From Nocardioides sp. Root140 (GTDB lineage: Bacteria > Actinomycetota > Actinomycetes > Propionibacteriales > Nocardioidaceae): a DNA stretch of 64,000 nt. The stretch covers positions 94,835-158,834 of the forward strand of contig NZ_LMFI01000015.1 of NCBI RefSeq assembly GCF_001426745.1, read 5' to 3'. Positions 1-7,982 of this stretch are shown in pieces; position 1 is the first letter of the stretch; each line of letters begins with the position of its first letter. A model generated the notes under the pieces. It was given only the letters and a program-made list of their open reading frames with translations, had not been told where the DNA came from and ran no database searches. The translations under genes were made by a program, and so were the position numbers.

Positions 1-1
1 G

Positions 2-721
2 GCCGGGGAACTCTGCGGAGTCGTCTCTGGCCTGAGTGCTGCCCTGCACTGGGGCCTCAAGATGAAGAAGGAACCGGAGCATCCGACGGTGACCGTGCCT
101 CGCAGTCGCCGGGTCGACGCATCGCGCCGCGAGGGTGTCCAGCTTCATCGCGACACCCTGCCTGCCGGCCACGTCTTCCAAGGCGTGACCTCACTCGCCC
201 GGACAGTGGCCGACTGCGCGCGCTGGCTCCCGTTCGACGAGGCGGTGTGTGTCGCGGACTCCGCTCTGCGCAGCAGGCTGGTGACGAAGGAGGACCTCCG
301 AGCTGTTGTCGTGTCGCTGCCGAGGACTGGTCGCTCACGAGCGATGGCGGTCGTCGAGTTCGCCGATGGCCGCGCCGCCAACCCGTTCGAGAGCTGTCTT
401 CGCGTGATCGCCGCACAAGTGACCGGACTCTGTGCAGAGCCGCAGGTGGAGATCGGGCCTCACCGCGTCGATCTGGCCGACCGCCGGCTCCGGCTGGTGA
501 TCGAGGCCGAGTCCTACGCCTTCCACGGGAGCAAGGAGCTGTTCCGCGCGGACGTGCGCCGCTACACGTGGCTCGCGACGCAGCAATGGGTGGTTGCGCG
601 GTTCCTCTGGGAGGACGTGATGCACGCGCCCGAACGGGTCCGCGAAGCCTTGCACCTGCTGGTCAAGACTCGCCTAGCCTGCTCGTGCCTCGCCGCCACT
701 GGCGGAGCGCCGTTCATTTGA
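2..721 (+). CDS. AbiEi/DUF559-type protein, 5'-truncated by window edge
   Basis: The reading frame is open from base 2, so the start lies upstream of the window; the ATG at 62 is probably internal because the residues before it continue the fold. The C-terminal half has the signature of a Vsr-like DUF559 endonuclease domain: a segment reading VDLADRRLRLVIEAESYAFH, with the spaced acidic residues expected of a PD-(D/E)xK-like site. The upstream part, with a conserved LARTVADCAR stretch, resembles AbiEi-type antitoxin/regulator proteins common in actinobacteria. No partner toxin is visible in the window. The gene ends in a strong hairpin. Its biological role is not known from sequence; the family call is moderately secure. 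Confidence 0.6.
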   Translation, partial: AGELCGVVSGLSAALHWGLKMKKEPEHPTVTVPRSRRVDASRREGVQLHRDTLPAGHVFQGVTSLARTVADCARWLPFDEAVCVADSALRSRLVTKEDLRAVVVSLPRTGRSRAMAVVEFADGRAANPFESCLRVIAAQVTGLCAEPQVEIGPHRVDLADRRLRLVIEAESYAFHGSKELFRADVRRYTWLATQQWVVARFLWEDVMHAPERVREALHLLVKTRLACSCLAATGGAPFI

Positions 722-732
722 GCACGCAGTTC

Positions 733-770
733 GGCCCCGGATCCACGCTGGTGAGCGTGGATCCGGGGCC
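733..770 (+). terminator. Perfect 17-bp stem hairpin terminator
   Basis: Two 17-base arms (733-749 and 754-770) are perfectly complementary around a four-base GGTG loop, 12 bases after the stop codon of the preceding gene. There is no T tract, which is usual for actinobacterial terminators. It separates this gene from the leftward operon ending at 885. Confidence 0.85.
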
Positions 771-884
771 GGGACAGCGAACTGTATGTTCACCTGAACA
801 GTCGAGCGGTCATGCTGAGCCGAAGTCTGCACCGGTGGGTTCCCGGACGGCCCGCGGCGTGAACGACACGACGAGCGGGAACTG

Positions 885-1646
885 TCAGCGGGGGGCCATG
901 CGGAGGGCGCCGTCCATGCGGAACACCTCGCCGTTCAGGTAGTCGTGGTCGACCAGGAACAGCGCGAGGTCGGCGTACTCCGACGGCTTGGCGAGGCGCT
1001 GCGGGAACGGTACGCCGGCAGCGAGGCCGGCCCGGAACTCCTCCGAGACCGTGGCCAGCATCGGCGTCTCGACGATGCCGGGGGCGATCGTGTTGACACG
1101 GATGCCGTGCTGCGCGAGGTCGCGGGCGGCCGGCAGGTTCAGGCCGACGATGCCGCCCTTCGACGAGGCGTACGCCGCCTGGCCGATCTGTCCCTCGAAG
1201 GCGGCGATGGAGGCGGTGTTGATGATGATGCCGCGGGCGTTGTTCTCGAGCGGCTCGGTGGCCGCGATCTTCTCGGACGCCAGCGCCAGCACGTTGAACG
1301 AGCCGATCAGGTTGATCTGCACGATCTTGGCGTAGAGCGCGAGGTCGTGGACGCCCTTCTTCGACAGGATGCGCGCCGAGGGACCGATGCCGGCGCAGTT
1401 GACGACGACGCGCAGGGGAGTGGTCGGGTCGGCGGCGGCCTGGTCGACCGCCTCCTGGACCTGCTCCGGGTCGGTCACGTCGACGCCGACGTAGTGCACG
1501 CCGTCGACGGCGGGCGCGCCGTCGATCGCCGAGGGGAGGTCGAAGGCGTAGACGGTGGCTCCGCGACCGGCGAGGGCGGCGGCGGTCGCCGCACCCAGAC
1601 CCGACGCTCCGCCGGTGACGATCGCCGCGGTGTTCTCGACCTGCAT
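885..1646 (-). CDS. 3-hydroxyacyl-CoA dehydrogenase, HSD10-like SDR
   Basis: A 253-residue short-chain dehydrogenase with the cofactor motif TGGASGLG at residues 11-18, NCAG near 84, and the catalytic triad Ser146, Tyr159 and Lys163 (YASSK). Sequence style and length match the type II 3-hydroxyacyl-CoA / 2-methyl-3-hydroxybutyryl-CoA dehydrogenases (HSD17B10 family), which oxidise 3-hydroxyacyl-CoA with NAD in the cytosol. It overlaps the upstream acyl-CoA dehydrogenase by one base (TGATG), so the two are translationally coupled and probably catalyse successive steps, with a missing hydratase supplied elsewhere. A GGAG Shine-Dalgarno lies before the ATG. The exact chain-length or branch preference cannot be read from sequence. 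Confidence 0.85.
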   Translation of the reverse strand: MQVENTAAIVTGGASGLGAATAAALAGRGATVYAFDLPSAIDGAPAVDGVHYVGVDVTDPEQVQEAVDQAAADPTTPLRVVVNCAGIGPSARILSKKGVHDLALYAKIVQINLIGSFNVLALASEKIAATEPLENNARGIIINTASIAAFEGQIGQAAYASSKGGIVGLNLPAARDLAQHGIRVNTIAPGIVETPMLATVSEEFRAGLAAGVPFPQRLAKPSEYADLALFLVDHDYLNGEVFRMDGALRMAPR

Positions 1647-2815
1647 CAGTTGCTCTCCTTGATGGTTCCGTTGTTGTCCTTGGCCAGCGCGCGGCTGATC
1701 ACCATGCGCTGGATCTGGTTCGTGCCTTCGAAGATCTGCATGACCTTGGCCTCGCGCATGAAGCGCTCGACCGGGAAGTCGCGGGTGTAGCCGTAGCCGC
1801 CGAGCACCTGGACGGCGTCGGTGGTGACCTTCATGGCGTTGTCCGTGGCCACCATCTTCGCGATCGACGCCTCGCGGCTGAACGGCAGCCCCCGGTCCTT
1901 GAGACGTGCGGCGTGCAGCACCATCGCGCGGGCGGACTGGATCGCCGCCTCCATGTCGGCCAGCACGAACGCCAGCCCCTGGTGGTCGATGATCTTCTTG
2001 CCGAACGTCTCGCGCTCCTTGGCGTAGGCGACGGCGTGGTCGAGCGCCCCCTGGGCGAGGCCGGTGGCGACCGCGGCGATGCCGAGGCGGCCGGAGTCGA
2101 GCCCGGCCAGCGCGATCTTGAGCCCGTCACCCTCGTTGCCGAGCAGCCGCGACGCCGGGATGCGTACGTCGTTCAGGCGCATCGTGGTCGTCGAGGAGCC
2201 GGTCAGGCCCATCTTCTTCTCGGGCGGGTCGGCCTCGAAGCCCGGGGTGTCGGCCGGGATCAGGAAGCAGGAGATGCCGTTGCGGTCGTCCGACGTACGG
2301 GCCATCACCTTGTAGAAGTCGGCGTTGCCGCCGTGGGTGGTCCACGCCTTCGCGCCGTTGAGCACGTAGTCGTCGCCGTCGCGGCGGGCCGACGTCTTCA
2401 TTGCGGCCGGGTCGGAACCGGCGTGCGCCTCACTGAGGCAGTAGGCGCCGAGCAGCTCGCCACCGAGCATGTCGGGCAGCCACGCCTGCTTCTGCTCCTC
2501 GGTGCCGTGCTCGTGGAGGCCGAAGCAGCTGAGCGCGTGCACCGAGACGCCGACGCCGACGCTCGACCAGACCGAGGCGATCTCCTCGAGCACCTGGAGG
2601 TAGACCTCGTAGGGCTGGCCTCCGCCGCCGTACTCCTCGGAGTAGGGGAGTCCGAGCAGGCCGGCGCGACCGAGCAGCTTGAAGACGTCGCGCGGGAAGG
2701 TCTCTGTCGCCTCGTCCTGCGCGGCGCGGGGGAGCAGCTCCTTGGTGGCCAGGTCGCGGACCAGCCTGAGCAGGTCGGCGGCTTCGGACGTGGGCAGCAC
2801 GCGGCTGGCGGGCAT
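1646..2815 (-). CDS. Acyl-CoA dehydrogenase, short/branched-chain type
   Basis: A 389-residue FAD-dependent acyl-CoA dehydrogenase with the full three-domain architecture. The C-terminal IFEGTNQIQ motif supplies the catalytic glutamate (about residue 363), in the position typical of short-chain, isobutyryl- and 2-methylbutyryl-CoA dehydrogenases. The start at 2815 is preferred over an ATG at 2839 because an AGGAG sits five bases upstream of it. It forms a coupled pair with the HSD10-like dehydrogenase, which fits isoleucine/valine or short acyl-CoA oxidation. It is divergent from an AMP-ligase and shares a promoter region containing an 18-bp inverted repeat. Confidence 0.87.
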   Translation of the reverse strand: MPASRVLPTSEAADLLRLVRDLATKELLPRAAQDEATETFPRDVFKLLGRAGLLGLPYSEEYGGGGQPYEVYLQVLEEIASVWSSVGVGVSVHALSCFGLHEHGTEEQKQAWLPDMLGGELLGAYCLSEAHAGSDPAAMKTSARRDGDDYVLNGAKAWTTHGGNADFYKVMARTSDDRNGISCFLIPADTPGFEADPPEKKMGLTGSSTTTMRLNDVRIPASRLLGNEGDGLKIALAGLDSGRLGIAAVATGLAQGALDHAVAYAKERETFGKKIIDHQGLAFVLADMEAAIQSARAMVLHAARLKDRGLPFSREASIAKMVATDNAMKVTTDAVQVLGGYGYTRDFPVERFMREAKVMQIFEGTNQIQRMVISRALAKDNNGTIKESN

Positions 2816-2867
2816 GGTCACTCCTGTGGCTTGGGTCATGCGATATTGATACTGTGACTGAACCTAG

Positions 2868-2885
2868 CGTACTAATACGAGTACG
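2868..2885. promoter_or_regulatory. Inverted repeat CGTACT-N6-AGTACG in divergent promoter
   Basis: Two perfectly complementary hexamers are separated by six bases, between the divergent acyl-CoA dehydrogenase and AMP-ligase genes. The symmetry and location fit a TetR-family operator, and the obvious candidate binder is the TetR protein encoded at 4607-5224 at the end of the rightward operon. Binding is inferred. Confidence 0.5.
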
Positions 2886-2933
2886 ATCTTGTCACGACGG
2901 AGTGACCCCGAGCGCATCCGAAAGGCAGAACAG

Positions 2934-4610
2934 ATGACCCCCGAGGCCCGCGTGGCACAACTGCTGGACACCTTCGACGCACCGGAGGTGAACCTCGGCG
3001 AGCTCCTCTGCGACGGCCACCCGGCCGACGCGGTCGCGTTCACCGTCGTCCAGCCCGATCTGTCCACGCTCGACCTGAAGTTTGGCGACCTGAAGTTTGG
3101 CGACCTGACTTACGGCGACCTGGCCGAGAGCTCGCGCCGCTTCGCCGCCTACCTCGCCGACCAGGGTGTGGAGCCCGGTGACCGGGTGGCCACCCTGATG
3201 GGCAAGTCGGCAGACCTGGTCACCGTCATCCTCGGCATCTGGCGCGCCGGGGCGGTGCACGTGCCGCTGTTCACCGCCTTCGCGACGCCGGCGATCGCGC
3301 TGCGCCTGGACGGCAGCGATGCGAAGTACGTCGTCTGCGACGCCGACCAGCGCGCCAAGCTCGAGCCCGGCGAGGACCTCCCCGAGGACCCGGCCCGGCA
3401 GGTCATCGTGGCCGGCGACCGGGTCGCGTCGGGCGACCTCTCGCTGACCGCCCTGCTCGCCGAGGCCGACCCGGCTGCCGCCCCGAACGTGGCCGTTGCC
3501 GGGAGTGCCGAGTTCGTGCGGCTCTTCACCTCGGGCACCACCGGAACGCCCAAGGGCGTGCCGATCCCGGTCAAGGCGCTGGCGACGTTCGTGGTCTACC
3601 TGGAGTACGGCCTCGACGTCACCGCCGACGACGTCTACTGGAACGCTGCCGACCCGGGCTGGGCCTACGGCCTCTACTACGGAATCGCCGGTCCGCTCGC
3701 CGCTGGTCGCCGCAACATCCTGCTGCAGGCCAAGTTCACCCCCGAGACCACCTGGCAGGTGATCCAGTCGCTCGGCGTCACGAACCTGGCGGCCGCGCCC
3801 ACCGTGTTCCGGTCATTGCGCAGCGCCGAGACGCCTGCCCCGGCCGGGCTCGACCTGCGCCGCATCTCCAGCGCCGGCGAGCCGCTGAACCCCGACGTGG
3901 TCACCTGGGGCGCCGACGTCCTCGGCGCCGCGATCCACGACACCTACGGCCAGACCGAGCTCGGCATGTCGATCGTCAACGGCTGGCAGGCGGACGTCGC
4001 CGGCGAGCTGCGCCACGGCTCGATGGGGCGCCCCATGCCCGGGTGGGACGCCGCCGTGCTCAAGGAGGAGGCCGACGAACCCGCCGACGCCGGCGAGCTG
4101 GGCCGGGTCGCCATCGACCTCCAGGGCAGTCCGCTGATGTGGTTCACCGGCTACGTCGACGCTCCCGAGAAGACAGCCGAGCGGTTCAGCGCCGACGGCC
4201 GGTGGTACTACACGGGCGACGCCGGCTCGATGGACGAGGACGGCTACGTCTACTTCTCGTCGCGCGACGACGACGTGATCATCATGGCCGGCTACCGGAT
4301 CGGCCCGTTCGAGGTCGAGAGCGTGCTGGTCGGTGACCCGCGGGTCGTCGAGGCGGCCGTGGTCGGGGTCCCCGACGACCTGCGCGGCGAGGTCGTGGAG
4401 GCGTTCGTCGTGCTCGCCCCCGGAACCTCGGCCACGCCGGAATTCGTCGACGAGCTCAAGCAGCGGGTCAAGACCAAGCTGGCGGCGCACGCCTACCCGC
4501 GCCAGATCCACCTGGTCGCCGAGCTCCCGAAGACCCCGTCGGGCAAGATCCAGCGCTTCCAGCTCCGTTCGCAGCGGGCCTCCGAGATCGCGGCGGCGTC
4601 GCAGTCGTGA
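2934..4610 (+). CDS. AMP-dependent acyl-CoA synthetase (medium/branched-chain type)
   Basis: A 558-residue ANL-superfamily ligase that activates a carboxylic acid to its acyl-CoA through an acyl-adenylate. The P-loop TSGTTGTPKG lies near residue 200, the YGQTE motif near 340, and the C-terminal catalytic lysine in PKTPSGKIQ near 540. ATG 2934 has an AAAGG ribosome site; the longer TTG start at 2889 has none. Residues 47-61 are three tandem copies of DLKFG/DLTYG encoded by a 15-bp repeat, an insertion just before the normal start of the family core. The next gene, a TetR regulator, overlaps by GTGA. Substrate is unknown; the context suggests a short or branched acid. Confidence 0.85.
   Translation: MTPEARVAQLLDTFDAPEVNLGELLCDGHPADAVAFTVVQPDLSTLDLKFGDLKFGDLTYGDLAESSRRFAAYLADQGVEPGDRVATLMGKSADLVTVILGIWRAGAVHVPLFTAFATPAIALRLDGSDAKYVVCDADQRAKLEPGEDLPEDPARQVIVAGDRVASGDLSLTALLAEADPAAAPNVAVAGSAEFVRLFTSGTTGTPKGVPIPVKALATFVVYLEYGLDVTADDVYWNAADPGWAYGLYYGIAGPLAAGRRNILLQAKFTPETTWQVIQSLGVTNLAAAPTVFRSLRSAETPAPAGLDLRRISSAGEPLNPDVVTWGADVLGAAIHDTYGQTELGMSIVNGWQADVAGELRHGSMGRPMPGWDAAVLKEEADEPADAGELGRVAIDLQGSPLMWFTGYVDAPEKTAERFSADGRWYYTGDAGSMDEDGYVYFSSRDDDVIIMAGYRIGPFEVESVLVGDPRVVEAAVVGVPDDLRGEVVEAFVVLAPGTSATPEFVDELKQRVKTKLAAHAYPRQIHLVAELPKTPSGKIQRFQLRSQRASEIAAASQS
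3072..3116 (+). repeat. 15-bp tandem repeat inside AMP-ligase gene
   Basis: Two identical 15-bp units (3072-3086, 3087-3101) and a third diverged unit (3102-3116) encode DLKFG, DLKFG and DLTYG in frame. The two identical units use the rarer TTT codon, suggesting a recent in-frame slippage or duplication. Confidence 0.9.
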
Positions 4611-5224
4611 GTGCCGGTACGTCGAAGGGGCCGGGCCGCGCGGTGGTGCGCGGCACCGGCCGTCGGCGTACGCCCCGTCAGCTCGACCTGCTCGACCGCC
4701 TGGTCGACCTGATGACGAGCGAGGGTTTCGCGCGGTTCACCCTCGACGACATCGCCGTGCGCATGCGGTGCTCCAAGACCACCCTCTATGCGCTGGCGCC
4801 CTCGAAGCCGGAGCTCGTGGTCGAGGTGGTCAAGCAGTACTTCCGCAACTCGGTACCTCGCATGGAGGAGTCGGTCGCCGCGGCCGAGGCGCCGGCCGAT
4901 CGGGTCACGGCCTACCTGCTCGCCGTGGCCGACTACCTCGCCCCGCTCTCGCGCGACTTCATGGACGACGTGGCGTCGTTCGCGCCGGCTGCGGAGGTCT
5001 ATCGCACCAACACCATCGCCGCGGCCAACCGCATCCGCGAGCTGATCGCGGAAGGCATCGCAGCCGGCCAGTTCCGCGCGGTCAACGCCGCGTTCGCTGC
5101 GGAGATGGTGGCCGCGACGATGTTCGAGATCCAGCGTGGCGAGATGTTCGCGCGGCTCGAGATGAGCGACGCGGAGGCGTACACCGAGCTCGCCGCGCTC
5201 GTCGTCGGCGCGCTGACCGTGTGA
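4607..5224 (+). CDS. TetR-family transcriptional regulator
   Basis: A 205-residue one-component repressor with an N-terminal helix-turn-helix at about residues 40-60 (DDIAVRMRCSKTTLYAL) and a variable helical ligand-binding domain behind it. It starts with GTG, overlapping the ligase stop by four bases (GTGA), so it is co-translated with the ligase. By the usual logic of such pairs it would sense an acyl-CoA or the free acid and bind the inverted repeat at 2868-2885. Target and ligand are inferred. Confidence 0.85.
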   Translation: MSAGTSKGPGRAVVRGTGRRRTPRQLDLLDRLVDLMTSEGFARFTLDDIAVRMRCSKTTLYALAPSKPELVVEVVKQYFRNSVPRMEESVAAAEAPADRVTAYLLAVADYLAPLSRDFMDDVASFAPAAEVYRTNTIAAANRIRELIAEGIAAGQFRAVNAAFAAEMVAATMFEIQRGEMFARLEMSDAEAYTELAALVVGALTV

Positions 5225-5251
5225 GGCCTCTGACTCGGTCGACCAAGCACC

Positions 5252-5284
5252 ACGGGCACCACACGGGTACCAGACGGGTGCCAG
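5252..5284. repeat. Three 11-bp iterons upstream of nitroreductase
   Basis: Three consecutive 11-base units read ACGGGCACCAC, ACGGGTACCAG and ACGGGTGCCAG, immediately before the nitroreductase ribosome site. A spacing of 11 bp is close to one helical turn, so a protein could occupy the same face three times. Function is inferred only. Confidence 0.6.
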
Positions 5285-5300
5285 ACACGAGACAGGAGTG

Positions 5301-5963
5301 ATGGTGGAGTTTCACAGTGTTCTGGAAGAGCGTTGGAGTTGCCGCGCCTTCACCACCGACGAGGTGCCCGAGACGACTCTGCGCAAGATCTTCGCGTTCG
5401 CACAACGCACGGCGTCGTGGTGCAACACCCAGCCGTGGCAGGTGCACCTGCTCAGCGGCGAGGCCAGGGAGCGGTTGGCCAAGGGCCTTGTCGACGCTGT
5501 GGTCTCTGGAGCCGGTGGCTCCGACCTGCCGATGCCGGATGCTTACGTCGGGGTCCACCAGGAGCGTCGGCGCGAGGCAGGCTACGCGCTCTACGAGAGC
5601 CTCGACATCGCCCGTGATGACCGCGTGGCGCGCGATCTCCAGATGCTGAAGAACTTCACGTTCTTCGACGCACCCCACGTCGCGATCATCACCACCGACG
5701 CCAACCAGGGTGTCTACGGGGCGGTCGACTGCGGTGGCTATGTCGCCAACCTGCTCAACGCCGCCCACGAGCTGGGGGTCGCGACCGTCCCGCAGGCTGC
5801 CATCGCCATGCAGTCGCCGACCGTTCGCGACGTCCTCGACCTGCCGGCGGACCGACTGGTGGTCTGCGCGGTCTCTCTCGGCTTCGCTGACACCGATCAC
5901 CCGGTCAACGCCTTCCGGACCAGCCGGGCCACGTTCGAGGACTCGGTCGTCTTCGTCTCCTGA
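5301..5963 (+). CDS. Nitroreductase-family FMN oxidoreductase
   Basis: A protein of about 220 residues with the nitroreductase fold. The N-terminal RWSCRAF gives the arginine/serine contacts to FMN phosphate, WCNTQPWQ follows near residue 40, and a conserved glycine-rich segment GAVDCGGYVANLLNAA lies near 145. Such enzymes use NAD(P)H to reduce nitro, quinone or enone groups, or desaturate substrates. GTG 5298, ATG 5301 and GTG 5304 are all in frame behind one AGGAG, so the start is uncertain by a codon. It lies between a TetR gene and an MFS exporter. Substrate is unknown. Confidence 0.8.
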   Translation: MVEFHSVLEERWSCRAFTTDEVPETTLRKIFAFAQRTASWCNTQPWQVHLLSGEARERLAKGLVDAVVSGAGGSDLPMPDAYVGVHQERRREAGYALYESLDIARDDRVARDLQMLKNFTFFDAPHVAIITTDANQGVYGAVDCGGYVANLLNAAHELGVATVPQAAIAMQSPTVRDVLDLPADRLVVCAVSLGFADTDHPVNAFRTSRATFEDSVVFVS

Positions 5964-5972
5964 GTGTGACGA

Positions 5973-5990
5973 GTCGGGGCCTCGCCCGAC
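5973..5990 (+). terminator. Short GC hairpin after nitroreductase
   Basis: GTCGGG and CCCGAC arms flank a six-base loop, ten bases after the nitroreductase stop and just before the ribosome site of the MFS gene. It could attenuate read-through; the stem is short, so the call is weak. Confidence 0.35.
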
Positions 5991-6011
5991 ATCCGCCCCC
6001 GCCGGAGAGGA

Positions 6012-7397
6012 ATGAATGGTGCCGGGCGGCGGTTGGTGAAGGTTGTGATGGCCAAAGACGCGAGACGTGTGTCCGTACTGCTCGGACTCCTCTTCGGCCT
6101 CGCCGGCATGGGTTCCTCCTCGGCCGCGATCGCGCTGCCGTTGATCTCCCAGGACCTCGGTGTGAGCGTCGGTGTCAGCACCTGGACCATCACGCTCTAC
6201 GCGTTGATGCTCGCGGTCACCACCGCGGTCTACGGACGGGTGGCCGACCTTGTCGGCGTACGCCTGCCGTTGCTGGTCGGCGTGGCGCTGATGACCAGCG
6301 GCGCGATCGTCTCTGCCCTCGCCCCCAACTTCGAGGTGCTGCTGGTGGCCCGCATCTTCCAGGGTGCGGGCGCGGCCGCCGTACCCACGATGGGGGTCGC
6401 GGTGCTGAGCGCGCGCTACCACGGCGAGATCCGGGGCCTGGCGTTCGGCCGGCTGGCCGGTTTCGCCGCGGCACTGAGCTGCCTCGGCCCCCTCATCGGC
6501 GGCATCGTCGAGCACCAGTTCGGCTGGCGTGCGGTGATGGCGCTGCCGATCCTCGGACTGCTCGTGATCCCGTTCCTCTGGCACGCCCTGCACAACGAGG
6601 GCACCGGGGCCCGGCTCGACATCGTCGGTGCCGTGCTGGTCGCGGCCACGGCCGCCGGCGCCGTCCTGCTGGTGCAGTCACCGTCGACCGGCGTGGCCGT
6701 GGCGGTGGCCGGCGTCCTGCTGATGGCACTGGGCACACCGGCCGTCGTACTGCGGGTCCGCCGCCGACCACACGGCTTCCTGCCCGCCTCGGTGATCACC
6801 AACCCTGTCGTGGTGCGCAGCGCGCTGGCCGCGATGGCCATCCCCGCCGCATGGTTCGCCTTGTTGATCGCCATCCCGGCGGTGCTGGTCGGCGACGGCT
6901 GGGAGCCGTGGCAGGTCGGCCTGCTGATGGTGCCCAGCGCTGCGGTCGGCCTGATCACCCCTCGCTTCGCCGGTCCGCTGCTGAACCGGGTCGGCGCCAC
7001 GAACACCCTGGCCGCATCGGGCGCGATCGTCTCGGTCGCGATGCTCGTGGCCGCGGTCGGTGCTCACCAGACGTGGGCGCCGGTGCTGCTGGTCGCCGTG
7101 ATGCTGGCCACCGCCTCGTTCGGCATGGGCCAGCCCGCGCTCAGTGCCGCGGTCGGTGACGCCGTGCACGCCGACGTACGCGGTGTGGCCCTGGGTGTCG
7201 CGACCTTGCTGTTCCTGGTCGGCGGGTCCGTGGGCTCGGCCGTCGTCGGCGGCCTCGGCGACGTGGTCGGCATCGACTGGAGCCTGGTCGTGCTCGCGCT
7301 GCTGCCACTGGCCGGACTGTCGGCACTCGCTCCGATGCTGCGCGCACGGACGGGCCGGGCAACGGGCCTGACCACGGTGCCCACTGGGCGGGACTGA
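6012..7397 (+). CDS. MFS transporter, drug:H+ antiporter type
   Basis: A 461-residue integral membrane protein with about 12-14 hydrophobic segments. It carries the MFS loop signature YGRVADLVGVRLPLLVG after the second segment and a glycine-rich motif C-like stretch near residue 165, typical of DHA2-type proton-coupled exporters. A GGAGAGGA ribosome site directly precedes ATG 6012; an alternative start at ATG 6048 would give a shorter cytoplasmic N-terminus. It follows the nitroreductase in the same direction. The exported compound cannot be inferred. Confidence 0.82.
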   Translation: MNGAGRRLVKVVMAKDARRVSVLLGLLFGLAGMGSSSAAIALPLISQDLGVSVGVSTWTITLYALMLAVTTAVYGRVADLVGVRLPLLVGVALMTSGAIVSALAPNFEVLLVARIFQGAGAAAVPTMGVAVLSARYHGEIRGLAFGRLAGFAAALSCLGPLIGGIVEHQFGWRAVMALPILGLLVIPFLWHALHNEGTGARLDIVGAVLVAATAAGAVLLVQSPSTGVAVAVAGVLLMALGTPAVVLRVRRRPHGFLPASVITNPVVVRSALAAMAIPAAWFALLIAIPAVLVGDGWEPWQVGLLMVPSAAVGLITPRFAGPLLNRVGATNTLAASGAIVSVAMLVAAVGAHQTWAPVLLVAVMLATASFGMGQPALSAAVGDAVHADVRGVALGVATLLFLVGGSVGSAVVGGLGDVVGIDWSLVVLALLPLAGLSALAPMLRARTGRATGLTTVPTGRD

Positions 7398-7496
7398 CGT
7401 CGAGCTGATGGCGGGTCAGTGCTTGCCTTGCAGCAACGCTCGGGGCCGTTGGTTCCTGCGCGAGACCGACCACCCCGCGAAAGGGCAGGTGTCCCC

Positions 7497-7982
7497 GTGG
7501 ACCTGGAAGCACGTGTCTCCCGCCTCGAGGCGGTCGAGCAGATCAAGGCACTCAAGCATCGCTACCTGCGCGCCTGTGACGCGAAGCGTCCCGAGGACTT
7601 CCGCGCCTGCTTCATCGAGCGCGGTGCGGTGCTCGACTACGGGCCACGGATCGGGAGCTTCGACGACGCCGACGGCATCGCGGCGGTGTTTCGCCGGATC
7701 GCCCTGCAGCGGGTGGACGGGAAGGTCGTCGTCCTCGACATGCACCACGCCCTGCACGCCGACATCGAAGTCGACGACGACGAGGCCACCGGTGCCTGGA
7801 CCCTGCGCTTCCGCCAGGTCGACCTGACTCGGAGCACCGAGTCAGTGAGCGCCGTCGAATACGCAGACCGCTACGTCGTCGAGGACGGGGAGTGGCGGAT
7901 CGCCCGCAGCGAGGTCACGGTGCTGTGGACCCTGACCACACCGTTGCCCGAGGGCTTCGCCGTCACGGAGTCGTTCTCGTGA
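7497..7982 (+). CDS. SnoaL-like (NTF2-fold) protein
   Basis: A 161-residue protein with a SnoaL/NTF2 cone fold: an N-terminal helix (AVEQIKALKHRYLRACDAKR) followed by the D-F-x-x-C-F strand and a C-terminal WRIARSEVTVLW strand. Members include ketosteroid isomerase, polyketide cyclases and bile-acid 7-alpha-dehydratase. GTG 7497 is chosen because GGGCAGG lies seven bases upstream, and upstream residues do not look coding. It overlaps the following SDR gene by GTGA, so the two form a unit. An isomerase or dehydratase role is possible but unproven. Confidence 0.75.
   Translation: MDLEARVSRLEAVEQIKALKHRYLRACDAKRPEDFRACFIERGAVLDYGPRIGSFDDADGIAAVFRRIALQRVDGKVVVLDMHHALHADIEVDDDEATGAWTLRFRQVDLTRSTESVSAVEYADRYVVEDGEWRIARSEVTVLWTLTTPLPEGFAVTESFS

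Noticed and set aside
2889..2933. TTG 2889 as start of the AMP-ligase
   Set aside because: No ribosome site; ATG 2934 has AAAGG at proper distance.
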